A DNA stretch of 64,000 nucleotides from Streptomyces ochraceiscleroticus (GTDB taxonomy: Bacteria; Actinomycetota; Actinomycetes; Streptomycetales; Streptomycetaceae). The notes beneath the pieces were generated by a model. That model was not told the origin of the DNA. It worked only from the letters and a program-made list of their open reading frames with translations, and did no database searches. The translations under genes and the position numbers were made by a program. Each line of letters starts with the position of its first letter. The stretch's first letter is position 1. Positions 1-9,837 of this stretch are shown here, in pieces. The DNA is taken from assembly GCF_000720485.1 (NCBI RefSeq), contig NZ_JOAX01000012.1, positions 1 to 64,000 on the forward strand. Direction: 5' to 3'.

Positions 1-43
1 TACTGCAGGGGGGACCCTGTGGGAGAGTAGGACGCCGCCGAAC
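1..43 (+). rRNA. 5S ribosomal RNA, 3' end (partial)
   Basis: The first ~43 bases match the 3' part of an actinobacterial 5S rRNA: the helix around GGGGGACCCTG, the GAGAGTAGGACG stretch and the terminal GCCGCCGAAC are all recognisable. The 5' two thirds lie outside the window, so this is the distal end of an rrn operon read on the plus strand. The exact mature 3' end is set to within a few bases by family resemblance. A strong terminator follows directly. Confidence 0.9.
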
Positions 44-51
44 AATTCTTC

Positions 52-97
52 AGCTCCGGTCCCTGAACCTTCTGGTTCAGGGACCGGAGCTTTTTTG
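52..97 (+). terminator. rho-independent terminator of the rRNA operon
   Basis: An 18-bp perfect stem (52-69 with 74-91) with a 4-base loop is followed by a run of six T (91-96). This is a classical intrinsic terminator immediately after the 5S rRNA. Confidence 0.93.
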
Positions 98-159
98 TTC
101 GACGATTGCAGTGCAGCGTGTCACCTGCCGTTCACGTTCGGCCGCCAGCATCCGGAGGC

Positions 160-837
160 ATGGGGACAAGTGGAACGCTTGAGTCGGCCGGTATCGGCAT
201 CGGCGACGAGGTCGTGGTGCCGGCGTTCGGCAACGCCGAGGTCACCGAGGCCGTCGTGCGCGCCGGAGCCGCACCGGTCTTCGCCGACATCGACCCGGAC
301 ACCTACTGCATCGACCCGGCCGCCGTGGCCGACGTACTGACCTCCAGGACCGCCGCCGTCATCGCCGTGCACCGCTTCGGACAGCAGGCCGACATGGCCA
401 GGCTGCAGGAGCTGGGAGCGCGGCACGGGCTGCTGGTGCACGGCGCCGAGGAGCCCGGCGCGGCCCCCGGCGGCGCCGAGCAGCGACGGGCGTACGCGAC
501 CTACTACGACGGTCGCCTGCGTGGTGTCATGACGCCCACGGAGCGGGCGCCGCACACGTACGAGCAGTACGTGGTCCGGGTCCCGGGCAACGGCCGGCCG
601 GACCGCGACGCCTTCGCGCGCACCCTGCGGGCCAAGGGCGTGGCCTGCCGGGTGCCCGTGCCGGTGCCGGTGTACCGCATGCCCGCTCACCGGCGGGACC
701 TGCTGCTGCCGCAGACGGAGCGAGCGTGCGACGAGACGCTGGCGCTGCCCGCCGCCGGGTCGCTGACCCGCCGTGAATTGCAGCGCGTCGTGAGCGCGTG
801 CAATGCGCTCGGCGGGCTTCTCCAGCCGGCGTTCTGA
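160..837 (+). CDS. DegT/DnrJ/EryC1/StrS-type aminotransferase-like protein, shortened and probably non-catalytic
   Basis: About 225 residues. The N-terminus resembles the part of DegT/DnrJ sugar aminotransferases that follows the substrate-binding glycine loop: GIGIGDEVVVPAFG, then PVFADIDPDTYCIDP, then VIAVHRFGQQADM. The family is usually about 370 residues. Here the upstream ~50 residues are absent, and the central block carrying the PLP-binding lysine and following glycines is missing: the chain passes from the GAEEPGAAPGG region almost directly to EQYVVRV and the C-terminal VYRMPAH segment. I chose ATG at 160 because GGAGG lies just before it and homology begins there; the spacing is very short, and an in-frame TTG at 106 is possible. 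It sits alone between an rRNA operon and a tRNA gene. The fold assignment is fairly secure; enzyme activity is unlikely by inference. Confidence 0.72.
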   Translation: MGTSGTLESAGIGIGDEVVVPAFGNAEVTEAVVRAGAAPVFADIDPDTYCIDPAAVADVLTSRTAAVIAVHRFGQQADMARLQELGARHGLLVHGAEEPGAAPGGAEQRRAYATYYDGRLRGVMTPTERAPHTYEQYVVRVPGNGRPDRDAFARTLRAKGVACRVPVPVPVYRMPAHRRDLLLPQTERACDETLALPAAGSLTRRELQRVVSACNALGGLLQPAF

Positions 838-930
838 GCGGCGCCGGAGTAACCGGAGTAATACGGGTGGGGCGGCTGTCGGGTAATTCCGATTTACCGG
901 GAGTGCGTGGCTGACCTGGTCGGCAGGTGG

Positions 931-960
931 TTCGAACCACGGCTCGGAGTCAGGTATAGT
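931..960 (+). promoter_or_regulatory. putative promoter of tRNA-Thr
   Basis: A TATAGT hexamer (955-960) lies 15 bases before the mature tRNA, with TTCGAA (931-936) 18 bases upstream as a poor -35. The -35 is embedded in a perfect 14-bp palindrome (927-940). The rest of 838-975 shows nothing else recognisable. Confidence 0.45.
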
Positions 961-975
961 TATTCCCGTCGACGC

Positions 976-1048
976 GCCCCAATAGCTCAGTCGGCAGAGC
1001 GTCTCCATGGTAAGGAGAAGGTCTACGGTTCGATTCCGTATTGGGGCT
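976..1048 (+). tRNA. tRNA-Thr (anticodon GGT)
   Basis: A 73-base cloverleaf folds without mismatches in the acceptor arm (GCCCCAA 976-982 with TTGGGGC 1041-1047). There is a D arm with AGCTCAGTCGG, an anticodon stem TCTCC/GGAGA around the loop ATGGTAA, and a T arm with GGTTCGATTCC. The anticodon is GGT at 1009-1011, which reads ACC and ACT threonine codons. The CCA end is not encoded. Confidence 0.97.
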
Positions 1049-1055
1049 CTGAAGA

Positions 1056-1088
1056 AAAAGGCCCCCGCCTGATGGCGGGGGCCTTTTT
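1056..1088 (+). terminator. rho-independent terminator after tRNA-Thr
   Basis: The stem GGCCCCCGCC (1060-1069) with GGCGGGGGCC (1074-1083) closes a 4-base loop. It is flanked by A residues upstream and TTTTT (1084-1088) downstream. Confidence 0.9.
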
Positions 1089-1156
1089 GCTTTCGGGTGC
1101 CATTCGGGCGAATGGCCGGGCCGGGGCCCGGAGCGATGCCCCAGGCCCCCGATGTC

Positions 1157-3832
1157 TTACGGCGTCATGCTCTCGTGCACCGCCTCCGGCACCCGCATGG
1201 CGAGGATGGCCATGTCGTCCGAGGCGGGCTCGGCGGCGAAGCGCTCCACGGCACGCAGGATGCGCGCGGCGACCGCGCCGGCGGTGAGGCCCGTACAGGT
1301 CGTCAGGACGTCGGCGAGGCCGTCGTCGCCGAGCATCCGGGTGCCCTCGCGGCGCTCCGTGACGCCGTCGGTGACGCAGAGCAGGACGTCGCCGGGGTCG
1401 AGGGTCACGGTCTGGGCGTACAGCTCCAGGTCCTCCATGACGCCCAGCAGCGGCTGCGGTTCGGCGGCGGGTTCGACCGTGCCGTCCTGGCGCAGCCGCA
1501 GGGGCAGCGGATGGCCCGCGCAGACGACCTTCAGTACGGCACTGCCGTCGCGCTGGGGCCACAGTTCGCCGTAGAGGAGTGTGAGGAAGCGGCTGCGGGC
1601 TCCCTCGTCGAGGATCGCGGCGTTGAGGCGTTCGAGGACGGCCGGGCCGCCGAAGCCCTCGCGGGCGAGCAGCCGCAGCGCGTGCCGCGCGAGCCCCGTG
1701 ACGGCCGCGGCCTCCGGTCCCGTACCGCAGACGTCGCCGATGGCGAAGCCGTACGCGCCGTCGCGGATGGGGAAGAGGTCGTAGAAGTCGCCGCCGACCT
1801 CGTTGCCCTCGCCCGCCGCGCGGTAGATGACCTCGACCTCGACGCCGGGGACGTCGGGCAACTCCGGGGGAAGCAGGCTGCGCTGGAGGGACTGGCTGAT
1901 GGCCGTGCGCTCCGAGTACAGGCGCGCGTTGTCCAGGGCGAGCGCGGCCCTTCGGGAGAGGTCCTCGGCGAGTTCGAGGATCTCCTGGCGGAAGTGCTCC
2001 TCGGTGGGCTTGCCGAGGGTGAGCATGCCGATGACGCGGTTACGGGCGACGAGCGGCAGCACGACGGTCTCGCCGCCGACGGCCGAGGCGGTGGCCAGCG
2101 TGGCGCCGGGGCCGCTGGACGGCCGCGCGGAGGCGCCCAGTCCGAGGCTGCGCAACGAGGTGCGCAGGGCGGCGTCGTGGGCCGCGTCTCCCGGGGCGCT
2201 CCATACGCGGGCCCCGGGGGTGGGCACCGGCTCCGGCGGCGGGACCTTCTGCAGCAGGGTCTTGAGGCCGTCGATGCGGTCCTCGTCCTCGTGCAGCACG
2301 AAGGAGAGTTCGGGCTCGGACGTCTGGTCGGCGACGGTGTACACGGCGCACCAGGTGGCGAGCGTGGGGACCGTCATCTGGGCCATGAGAGCCAGCGTCT
2401 GATTGCGGTCCAGGGTGCCGGCGAGCAGGTCGGACGCCTCGACCAGGAAGGAGAGCGAGCCGCGGCGGAGCTTTTCGAGCTCGGTGAGGCGGGCGCGTTC
2501 GACGGCGAGTGCGATGCGGTCGGCAGCGAACTGGAGGCGCAGCGCTTCTTCGTTCGTATAGCGGCTGGGGGTCTCGGCGGCGACGCCGAGCGAGCCGGTG
2601 AGGCGGCCCTCGACCTTGAGCGGGACCGTGACGACCGAGCGCATGCCCGTACCGGAGAGCAGCGGGACGGCGCCCTGTACGGCCGTCAGGTCCTCGTGAA
2701 CGGCAGGCATGCGGGCCGAGCCGTAGCGGCCGCTGCCGGCCTCCACAGGGACGCGTGCGAAGCGCTGGCGGGCGGAGGGCAGCCCCGTGGAGGCGCGGAC
2801 CTCCAGCTCGGTCTCGTCGTCGGTGGCCAGGAGGAGGTACGCGGCGTCGCCGTCGAGCATGTCGCGGGCGCGTTCGACCGTGCGCTGCAGGAGGCCGTCG
2901 AGGTCGTCGGGGGCGGGGGAGCCGATGAAGACTTCGAACGGGTCGGCGGGGCCGTGGCCCTCGGACTGCTGGGCGGAGGAGTCCGACGGGGTACGCGGCG
3001 GGCTCGCGAGGACGGCGCGCTCGTGGTCGCGGACGAGGAGGCAGACCGTGGAGGGCTCGCCATCGGCGTCGCGCACCCGTAGGTGCGAGGCGTACACGGG
3101 GACGACGCGGCCGTCGGCACCCCTTATGCCGTAGCTGCCCTCCCAGCGGGAGAGCTGGAGGGCCTCGGCGATGCCGGTGCCCGTACCGGGGGTGTGCGGC
3201 CAGGCCGCGAAGTCGGTGAGGGGCTTGCCGATCACCTGTTCGGGCGCATAGGCGAAGAGTTCTTGCGCGTCCTCGTTCCAGGAGCTGATGCAGCCGCCGC
3301 GGTCGATCTGGACGACGGCGACGCGGACCCGGTGCTCGGCGACGGGGAGCGCGTCCACGGGGAGCGCGGGGCCGGCGGACCGGGTGCCGGCGGGGCGCTC
3401 GGGCAGGTCGAGCTGGAACCAGACGTGCTTCTGGGACGGGGTGTACTCCACGCCCCAGCGGGTGGCCAGGGCGCCGCACAGCAGCAGGCCGCGGCCGCCC
3501 TCGCGGTCGGGGTGGGCGAGCGCCTGTCCGGAGCTCTGTACGGGCACCTCGCGCTCCGGATAGCGGTCGCCGACCTCGATGCGGACGCCGGTGTCGGTAC
3601 GGAGGCAGAGGACATCGGCGGCGGTGCCGGCGTGCACGACGGCATTGGTGACGAGCTCGCTGGTGAGGACGACGGCGTCGTCGATGATGTCGCCGTGGCC
3701 CCAGCCCTGGAGGGTGTCGCGCACGAAAGCCCGGGCCGTGGCGACCGAGCGTCCTACCGGCTCGAAGGTGGCAGCGGCCCGCGCGGTGATCACTGGTCTC
3801 CTCATGCGTGTGTCGGTGATCTGCTCCCCCAT
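1157..3832 (-). CDS. osaC: OsaC-type multidomain stress regulator: anti-sigma kinase, PAS, GAF, GAF and PP2C phosphatase
   Basis: An 891-residue cytosolic protein. Residues ~15-145 form an RsbW-like HATPase domain: N box SELVTNAVVHAG at 58-69 and a glycine-rich lid DREGGRGLL near 110. A PAS domain (~170-290) and two GAF domains (~315-445 and ~455-640) follow. A SpoIIE/PP2C phosphatase occupies ~665-885, with the metal ligands GGDFYD, GDVCGTG and DDMAI present. This order is that of S. coelicolor OsaC, known to bind SigB and end the osmotic-stress response. The gene is divergent from osaA, as expected for that locus. The start is the ATG at 3832; a second ATG at codon 10 is possible. Family assignment is secure; the SigB partner is inferred from orthology. 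Confidence 0.9.
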   Translation of the reverse strand: MGEQITDTRMRRPVITARAAATFEPVGRSVATARAFVRDTLQGWGHGDIIDDAVVLTSELVTNAVVHAGTAADVLCLRTDTGVRIEVGDRYPEREVPVQSSGQALAHPDREGGRGLLLCGALATRWGVEYTPSQKHVWFQLDLPERPAGTRSAGPALPVDALPVAEHRVRVAVVQIDRGGCISSWNEDAQELFAYAPEQVIGKPLTDFAAWPHTPGTGTGIAEALQLSRWEGSYGIRGADGRVVPVYASHLRVRDADGEPSTVCLLVRDHERAVLASPPRTPSDSSAQQSEGHGPADPFEVFIGSPAPDDLDGLLQRTVERARDMLDGDAAYLLLATDDETELEVRASTGLPSARQRFARVPVEAGSGRYGSARMPAVHEDLTAVQGAVPLLSGTGMRSVVTVPLKVEGRLTGSLGVAAETPSRYTNEEALRLQFAADRIALAVERARLTELEKLRRGSLSFLVEASDLLAGTLDRNQTLALMAQMTVPTLATWCAVYTVADQTSEPELSFVLHEDEDRIDGLKTLLQKVPPPEPVPTPGARVWSAPGDAAHDAALRTSLRSLGLGASARPSSGPGATLATASAVGGETVVLPLVARNRVIGMLTLGKPTEEHFRQEILELAEDLSRRAALALDNARLYSERTAISQSLQRSLLPPELPDVPGVEVEVIYRAAGEGNEVGGDFYDLFPIRDGAYGFAIGDVCGTGPEAAAVTGLARHALRLLAREGFGGPAVLERLNAAILDEGARSRFLTLLYGELWPQRDGSAVLKVVCAGHPLPLRLRQDGTVEPAAEPQPLLGVMEDLELYAQTVTLDPGDVLLCVTDGVTERREGTRMLGDDGLADVLTTCTGLTAGAVAARILRAVERFAAEPASDDMAILAMRVPEAVHESMTP

Positions 3833-3887
3833 AGTCGCGGCGCCCCTCCGAATGCCCGTCGTGCTCGCGCCACCGCACCGGCCGTGC

Positions 3888-3913
3888 GGGTGGACAGCCG
3901 GAGCCCAGGGTAC
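3888..3913 (+). promoter_or_regulatory. putative SigB-type promoter upstream of osaA
   Basis: GGGT (3888-3891), 16 bases, then GGGTAC (3908-3913) fits the streptomycete SigB consensus GNNT-N14-16-GGGTA(C/T) as I remember it. It points toward osaA and would give a leader of about 165 bases. It lies in the 253-base divergent region between osaC and osaA. The motif is short in GC-rich DNA, so chance cannot be excluded. Confidence 0.42.
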
Positions 3914-4085
3914 TTACCTTCGACGCCCGCATGGATGCCGGTCACGTGTGTTTCCCGCCCCGGGCTCGCCACGGACGGTATGCGATGCTGCCGAACTGTT
4001 ATGGCCTGGTTGGGCCATGGTGAAACACTGGGAAGGCTTCAAGAGAAGGCCCGGGTAGAACGGTCGACCCTGCGGGAGGGACACG

Positions 4086-7000
4086 GTGGAGTCTGGCGGA
4101 GCGGCGCGGGGTGCAAGCACGCGCGCGAAAGGCGGACGCTCCCGCAACAACGGGACGACAGAGGTGGACACGGCGGCGCTGAACCGCCTGCTGTCCGCTC
4201 TCGTGTCGATGAGGGACGGGAACTTCCGCAAGCGGTTGACCGTCTCCGGCGACGGGATCATGGCGGAGGTGGCGGCCGTCTTCAACGAGGTCGCCGACCG
4301 CAATCTGCACCTCACGGGCGAGCTGGCGCGGGTCCGGAGGGTCGTGGGGCGTGAGGGAAAGCTCACAGAGCGGCTGGAAGTGGGGGCCTGCGAGGGCTCC
4401 TGGGCGGCCGCGATCGACGCGTCCAACGCGCTCGTGGACGACCTCGTACGGCCGGTCTCCGAGGTGGGCCGGGTGCTGTCCGCGGTGTCCGAGGGCGACC
4501 TCGAACAGCGCATGGACCTGCGGACACGCAGCAACGACGCGACGACGGCGCACCCGCTGCGGGGCGAGTTCCTGAAGGTCGGCCGTACGGTCAACGGCCT
4601 GGTGGACCAGCTCTCGGCGTTCACCGACGAGGTGACCAGGGTCGCCAGTGAGGTCGGCACGGAGGGCAAGCTCGGCGGTCAGGCCCGGGTACGCGGAATG
4701 TCCGGTTCGTGGAAGGACCTCACGGATTCGGTCAACACGATGGCCTCACGGCTCACCGCTCAGGTACGTGACATTGCTCTCGTCACGACCGCGGTGGCCA
4801 AGGGTGACCTCTCCCGGAAGGTCACCGTCCACGTCGCGGGCGAGATGCTCGAGCTGAAGAACACCGTCAATACGATGGTGGACCAGCTCTCGTCCTTCGC
4901 CTCCGAGGTCACGAGGGTGGCCAGGGAGGTCGGTACGGAGGGCGAGCTCGGCGGCCAGGCGGGGGTGCCGGGCGTCGCGGGCGTCTGGAAGGACCTGACC
5001 GATTCGGTCAACTTGATGGCTGGCAACCTCACGGCCCAGGTGCGCGGGATCGCGCAGGTGACGACGGCGGTCGCCAATGGCGATCTGTCCCAGAAGGTCA
5101 CGGTGAGCGCGCGCGGCGAGGTCGCGCAGCTGGCCGACACGATCAACACGATGACCGAGACGCTGCGCACGTTCGCGGACGAAGTGACGCGGGTGGCGAA
5201 CGAGGTCGGCGCCGAGGGCCAGCTCGGCGGCCAGGCGCAGGTGCCGGGCGCGGCCGGTACGTGGAAGGACCTCACCGACTCGGTGAACAACGCGTTCCGC
5301 AACCTCACCGGTCAGGTGCGGGACATTGCGCAGGTCACGACGGCGGTGGCCAACGGTGATCTGTCGCAGAAGGTCACGGTCGACGTCTCCGGCGAGATGC
5401 TGGAGCTGAAGAACACCGTGAACACGATGGTGGACCAGCTGTCCTCCTTCGGTGCCGAGGTCACGAGGGTGGCCCGGGAAATCGGTGTCGAGGGTGAGCT
5501 GGGCGGTCAGGCGCAGGTGCCGGGTGCCGCCGGTACGTGGAAGGACCTCACCGACTCGGTGAACACGGCCTTCCGGAACCTCACCGGCCAGGTCAGGAAC
5601 ATTGCGCAGGTCACGACGGCGGTGGCCAACGGTGATCTGTCGCAGAAGGTCACGGTCGACGTCTCCGGCGAGATGCTCCAGCTGAAGAACACCGTGAACA
5701 CCATGGTGGATCAGCTCTCCTCGTTCGCGGACCAGGTCACGCGGATGGCCAGGGACGTGGGTACGGAGGGCCGGCTGGGCGGCCAGGCCCAGGTTCCGGG
5801 TGTGAGCGGTACGTGGAAGGAACTGACCGACTCCGTCAACTTCATGGCGGGGAACCTGACGTCCCAGGTGCGGCAGATCGCGCAGGTCACGACGGCGGTC
5901 GCCCGGGGTGATCTGTCGCAGAAGATCGACGTCGATGCGCGCGGCGAGATCCTGGAGCTGAAGAACACCATCAACACGATGGTCGACCAGCTCTCGGCGT
6001 TCGCGGAGCAGGTGACGAGAGTCGCCCGCGAGGTGGGTACGGACGGCCGGCTGGGCGGTCAGGCGCAGGTGCCGGGCGTGGCCGGTGTGTGGCGCGACCT
6101 GACCGATTCGGTGAACGGTATGGCGGGCAACCTGACCGCTCAGGTCCGTAACATCGCCCAGGTCGCGACCGCGGTGGCCCGCGGTGACCTCTCCCAGAAG
6201 ATCGACGTGGACGCCCGCGGCGAGATCCTGGAGCTCAAGAACACCCTGAACACGATGGTGGACCAGCTCTCCTCCTTCGCCGAGCAGGTGACCCGGGTGG
6301 CCCGCGAGGTGGGTACCGAGGGCATCCTGGGCGGCCAGGCCGAGGTGCAGGGCGTCAGCGGTACCTGGAAGGACCTCACGCAGTCCGTCAACTTCATGGC
6401 GAACAACCTGACTTCGCAGGTGCGCAACATCGCCGAGGTGACGACCGCGGTGGCCCGCGGTGATCTGTCCAAGAAGATCACCGTCGACGCCAAGGGCGAG
6501 ATCCTCGAACTGGTGACGACCGTGAACACGATGGTCGACCAGCTCTCCTCGTTCGCCGAGCAGGTGACGCGGGTGGCCCGTGAGGTGGGTACGGAGGGCC
6601 AACTGGGCGGCCAGGCCCGGGTGCCGGGCGTGACCGGCATCTGGAAGGACCTCAGCGACAACGTGAACCTGATGGCCAACAACCTGACCATCCAGGTGCG
6701 GAACATCTCCCAGGTCTCCGCGGCAGTGGCCAACGGTGACCTGACCAAGAAGGTCACGGTCGAGGCGCGCGGCGAGGTCGCGACGCTGGCCGACACGGTG
6801 AACACGATGGTGACGACCCTGTCGTCGTTCGCCGACGAGGTGACGCGAGTCGCCCGCGAGGTGGGCACCGACGGGATCCTGGGCGGTCAGGCACGGGTGC
6901 CGGGTGTCGCCGGTACGTGGAAGGACCTCACGGAGTCGGTGAACTCCATGGCGTCCAACCTGACCGGACAGGTGCGGAACATCGCCATGGTCACGACGGC

Positions 7001-9584
7001 CATCGCGAAGGGTGATCTGACCAAGAAGATCGACATCGACGCCCGGGGCGAGATCCTGGAGCTGAAGACGACGATCAACACGATGGTCGACCAGCTCTCC
7101 TCCTTCGCCGAGCAGGTCACCCGGGTGGCCCGCGAGGTGGGTACGGAAGGCCAGCTGGGCGGCCAGGCGCAGGTGCGCGGCGTGGCCGGTACCTGGAAGG
7201 ACCTGACCGAATCGGTGAACGAAATGGCGGGGAACCTCACCCGTCAGGTGCGCGCGATCGCCGCCGTCGCCGCGGCGGTGACCCTCGGCGACCACAACGT
7301 CCGCATCGACGTGGACGCGGCCGGCGAGATCCTGGAGCTCCAGGACAACGTCAACACGATGATCGCCACGCTCCGCGAGACCACGCTCGCCAACGAGGAG
7401 CAGGACTGGCTGAAGGGCAACCTCGCCCGGATCTCCGGCCTGATGCAGGGCCGCCGCGACCTGAAGGACGTCGCGAAGCTGATCATGAGTGAGCTGTCGC
7501 CCGCGGTCTCCGCGCAGCACGGTGCGTTCTTCCTCGCGACGTCGGCCGACGACAACCAGGAGATCGGCGCGGACGGCGGCGAGGCGGGCGAGTACGAACT
7601 GCGCCTGACGGGCTCGTACGGCTATTCGATGGGTGCAATGCCCTCCACGTTCCGGCCCGGTGAGACGCTCATCGGCACCGCGGCGGAGGAGAAGCGCACC
7701 ATCCTGGTGGAGAACGTGCCGGCGGGATACCTGAAGATCTCCTCCGGACTGGGCGAGGCGCCCCCGGCCAACGTGATCGTGCTGCCCGTGCTCTTCGAGG
7801 ACAAGGTGCTGGGCGTCATCGAGCTGGCGTCGTTCCAGCCGTTCACGCAGATCCAGAAGGACTTCCTCAGCCAGATCGCGGAAATGATCGCGACCAGCGT
7901 CAACACGATCTCGGTCAACACCAAGACGGAGATCCTGCTGAGCCAGTCCCAGGAGCTGACCGAGCAGCTCAAGGAGCGCTCGGCGGAGCTGGAGAGCCGG
8001 CAGCGCGCGCTGGAGCTGTCCAACTCCGAGCTGGAGGAGAAGGCGGAGCAGCTGCGCAAGCAGAACCGCGACATCGAGGTGAAGAACACCGAGATCGAGG
8101 AGGCGCGGCAGGTCTTGGAGGAGCGCGCCGAGCAGCTCGCGGTCTCGATGCGGTACAAGAGCGAGTTCCTCGCGAACATGTCGCACGAGCTGCGGACACC
8201 GCTCAACTCCCTGCTCATTCTCGCCAAGTTGCTGGCCGACAACGCCGAGGGCAATCTCTCGCCGAAGCAGGTGGAGTTCGCCGAAACGATCCACGGCGCG
8301 GGTTCGGACCTGCTCCAGCTCATCAACGACATCCTGGACCTGTCGAAGGTCGAGGCGGGCAAGATGGACGTCAGCCCGACCCGGATCGCGCTGGTGCAGC
8401 TCGTCGACTACGTCGAGGCGACGTTCCGGCCGCTGACCGCGGAGAAGGGCCTGGACTTCTCGGTACGGGTCTCCCCGGAGCTGCCCGCGACGCTGCACAC
8501 CGATGAACAGCGCCTCCTTCAGGTGCTGCGCAACCTGCTCTCCAATGCGGTGAAGTTCACCGACTCCGGAGCGGTGGAGCTGGTCATCAGGCCGGCCGGC
8601 GCGGACGTCCCCCTCGCCATCCGGGAGCAGCTCCTGGAGCACGGCGCGCTGCGCGACGCGGACGCCGACATGATCGCCTTCTCGGTGACGGACACCGGTA
8701 TCGGCATCGCGTCCAGCAAGATGCGGGTGATCTTCGAGGCGTTCAAGCAGGCGGACGGCACGACGAGCCGAAAGTACGGCGGTACGGGCCTGGGCCTGTC
8801 CATCAGCCGCGAGATCGCGCGGCTCCTGGGCGGTGAGATCCACGCGGCCAGTGAGCCGGGCCGCGGCTCGACCTTCACGCTGTACCTCCCGTACAACCCG
8901 GGCGGGCTGCCGCCGCAGGGCTACCCGCAGCTCGTCGCGGGCGGCTTCGCGATGGACGCGGAGGCGCACGACGCGGAGATCGCCGAGCAGGAGGCGGCGG
9001 CGCACCGCGCGGCGGAGGAGGAGCAGATCACTCCGGATGCCGCGGTCTCGGGCCTCAACCGCCGCCGCAGGCGCGGCATTTCGGGTGCGGCGCCGCGGCC
9101 CGCACTGCCCGGCGGGCCGACCGTCGCGCAGCCGCCGCAGTCCGCGGACGAGCCGTGGCTGGGCAGCGGACAGGACCTGGTGGCGCCGTCCTCCGAGAGC
9201 GGTGGTTTCCAGGGCGAGAAGGTGCTGATCGTCGACGACGACATCCGCAACGTCTTCGCGCTCACCAGCGTCCTGGAGCAGCACGGTCTGTCGGTGCTGT
9301 ACGCGGAGAACGGCCGTGAGGGCATCGAGGTGCTGGAGCAGCACGATGATGTGACAGTGGTGCTGATGGACATCATGATGCCGGAGATGGACGGTTACGC
9401 CACGACCGCGGCGATCCGCCGGATGCCGCAGTTCGCCGGCCTGCCGATCATCGCCCTGACCGCCAAGGCCATGAAGGGCGACCGGGAGAAGAGCATCGAG
9501 TCCGGGGCTTCCGACTACGTGACGAAGCCGGTGGACACCGACCATCTGCTCTCGGTGATGCAGCAATGGATGCGCGCGGAGTGA
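4086..9584 (+). CDS. osaA: OsaA hybrid sensor histidine kinase with an array of HAMP-type repeats
   Basis: 1832 residues without a clear transmembrane segment, so probably cytosolic. Residues ~50-1100 are about eleven tandem HAMP-type units of ~92 residues, each carrying variants of [35 protein letters not shown] and NTMVDQL. Then come a GAF domain (~1115-1270), a long coiled coil (~1282-1355), HisKA with MSHELRTP (His1367), HATPase (~1469-1602) including the GTGLGLS lid, a low-complexity linker, and a receiver (~1712-1831) with Asp1762 in LMDIMMP. The start GTG at 4086 has a good GGGAGGG site. The closest described protein is S. coelicolor OsaA, the osmoadaptation kinase paired with OsaB, whose gene follows. 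Regulation may involve the SigB-like motif upstream. Confidence 0.93.
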   Translation: MESGGAARGASTRAKGGRSRNNGTTEVDTAALNRLLSALVSMRDGNFRKRLTVSGDGIMAEVAAVFNEVADRNLHLTGELARVRRVVGREGKLTERLEVGACEGSWAAAIDASNALVDDLVRPVSEVGRVLSAVSEGDLEQRMDLRTRSNDATTAHPLRGEFLKVGRTVNGLVDQLSAFTDEVTRVASEVGTEGKLGGQARVRGMSGSWKDLTDSVNTMASRLTAQVRDIALVTTAVAKGDLSRKVTVHVAGEMLELKNTVNTMVDQLSSFASEVTRVAREVGTEGELGGQAGVPGVAGVWKDLTDSVNLMAGNLTAQVRGIAQVTTAVANGDLSQKVTVSARGEVAQLADTINTMTETLRTFADEVTRVANEVGAEGQLGGQAQVPGAAGTWKDLTDSVNNAFRNLTGQVRDIAQVTTAVANGDLSQKVTVDVSGEMLELKNTVNTMVDQLSSFGAEVTRVAREIGVEGELGGQAQVPGAAGTWKDLTDSVNTAFRNLTGQVRNIAQVTTAVANGDLSQKVTVDVSGEMLQLKNTVNTMVDQLSSFADQVTRMARDVGTEGRLGGQAQVPGVSGTWKELTDSVNFMAGNLTSQVRQIAQVTTAVARGDLSQKIDVDARGEILELKNTINTMVDQLSAFAEQVTRVAREVGTDGRLGGQAQVPGVAGVWRDLTDSVNGMAGNLTAQVRNIAQVATAVARGDLSQKIDVDARGEILELKNTLNTMVDQLSSFAEQVTRVAREVGTEGILGGQAEVQGVSGTWKDLTQSVNFMANNLTSQVRNIAEVTTAVARGDLSKKITVDAKGEILELVTTVNTMVDQLSSFAEQVTRVAREVGTEGQLGGQARVPGVTGIWKDLSDNVNLMANNLTIQVRNISQVSAAVANGDLTKKVTVEARGEVATLADTVNTMVTTLSSFADEVTRVAREVGTDGILGGQARVPGVAGTWKDLTESVNSMASNLTGQVRNIAMVTTAIAKGDLTKKIDIDARGEILELKTTINTMVDQLSSFAEQVTRVAREVGTEGQLGGQAQVRGVAGTWKDLTESVNEMAGNLTRQVRAIAAVAAAVTLGDHNVRIDVDAAGEILELQDNVNTMIATLRETTLANEEQDWLKGNLARISGLMQGRRDLKDVAKLIMSELSPAVSAQHGAFFLATSADDNQEIGADGGEAGEYELRLTGSYGYSMGAMPSTFRPGETLIGTAAEEKRTILVENVPAGYLKISSGLGEAPPANVIVLPVLFEDKVLGVIELASFQPFTQIQKDFLSQIAEMIATSVNTISVNTKTEILLSQSQELTEQLKERSAELESRQRALELSNSELEEKAEQLRKQNRDIEVKNTEIEEARQVLEERAEQLAVSMRYKSEFLANMSHELRTPLNSLLILAKLLADNAEGNLSPKQVEFAETIHGAGSDLLQLINDILDLSKVEAGKMDVSPTRIALVQLVDYVEATFRPLTAEKGLDFSVRVSPELPATLHTDEQRLLQVLRNLLSNAVKFTDSGAVELVIRPAGADVPLAIREQLLEHGALRDADADMIAFSVTDTGIGIASSKMRVIFEAFKQADGTTSRKYGGTGLGLSISREIARLLGGEIHAASEPGRGSTFTLYLPYNPGGLPPQGYPQLVAGGFAMDAEAHDAEIAEQEAAAHRAAEEEQITPDAAVSGLNRRRRRGISGAAPRPALPGGPTVAQPPQSADEPWLGSGQDLVAPSSESGGFQGEKVLIVDDDIRNVFALTSVLEQHGLSVLYAENGREGIEVLEQHDDVTVVLMDIMMPEMDGYATTAAIRRMPQFAGLPIIALTAKAMKGDREKSIESGASDYVTKPVDTDHLLSVMQQWMRAE
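4240..7390 (+). repeat. tandem in-frame repeat array encoding the HAMP units of OsaA
   Basis: Units of about 276 bases repeat ten times with strong DNA similarity (for example the segments starting near 4622, 4898, 5174, 5450 and 5726), preceded by one diverged unit. All repeats keep frame and reading direction. The DNA similarity makes this stretch prone to recombination and to assembly collapse. Confidence 0.85.
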
Positions 9585-9837
9585 CGGGGCGTGCGCGGAG
9601 AGGCCGGTCCCCGGCCCATATGCTGACTCGCTGTGGTCGTGCACGTGTGGGAGCACGGTATTCGGGGAACCTTCTGGTCTCCCGCTGCGTTTCTGCTACG
9701 TGCACGGTGACATAGCGGTGACAGGGTGTGGCGACAGGCGGGGTGCGGCTACCATGACCGGCACAAGTACGGGCGGCATGACGGAGCCGTCCCCTGGGGC
9801 GGCGTCCGGTGGAGTGCCGGGGCGAGGAGGACGGGCC

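Noticed and set aside
927..940. GTGGTTCGAACCAC as a remnant tRNA T arm
   Set aside because: No acceptor, D or anticodon arm can be built around it. The loop would have six bases, not seven. It is better treated as a palindrome near the tRNA promoter.
976..1094. tRNA-Thr 3' end as an attachment site of an integrated element
   Set aside because: No integrase, excisionase or duplicated tRNA end is present nearby; the following genes are core genes.
4240..7390. Tandem repeats as a CRISPR array or mobile repeat
   Set aside because: The units are ~276 bases, keep reading frame and encode HAMP-type helices.
4746..9656. A 1636-codon open frame on the minus strand across osaA
   Set aside because: It mirrors the repeat-rich osaA gene, has the composition expected for the antisense of high-GC coding DNA (His/Arg/Leu/Asp repeats), and has no recognisable domain.
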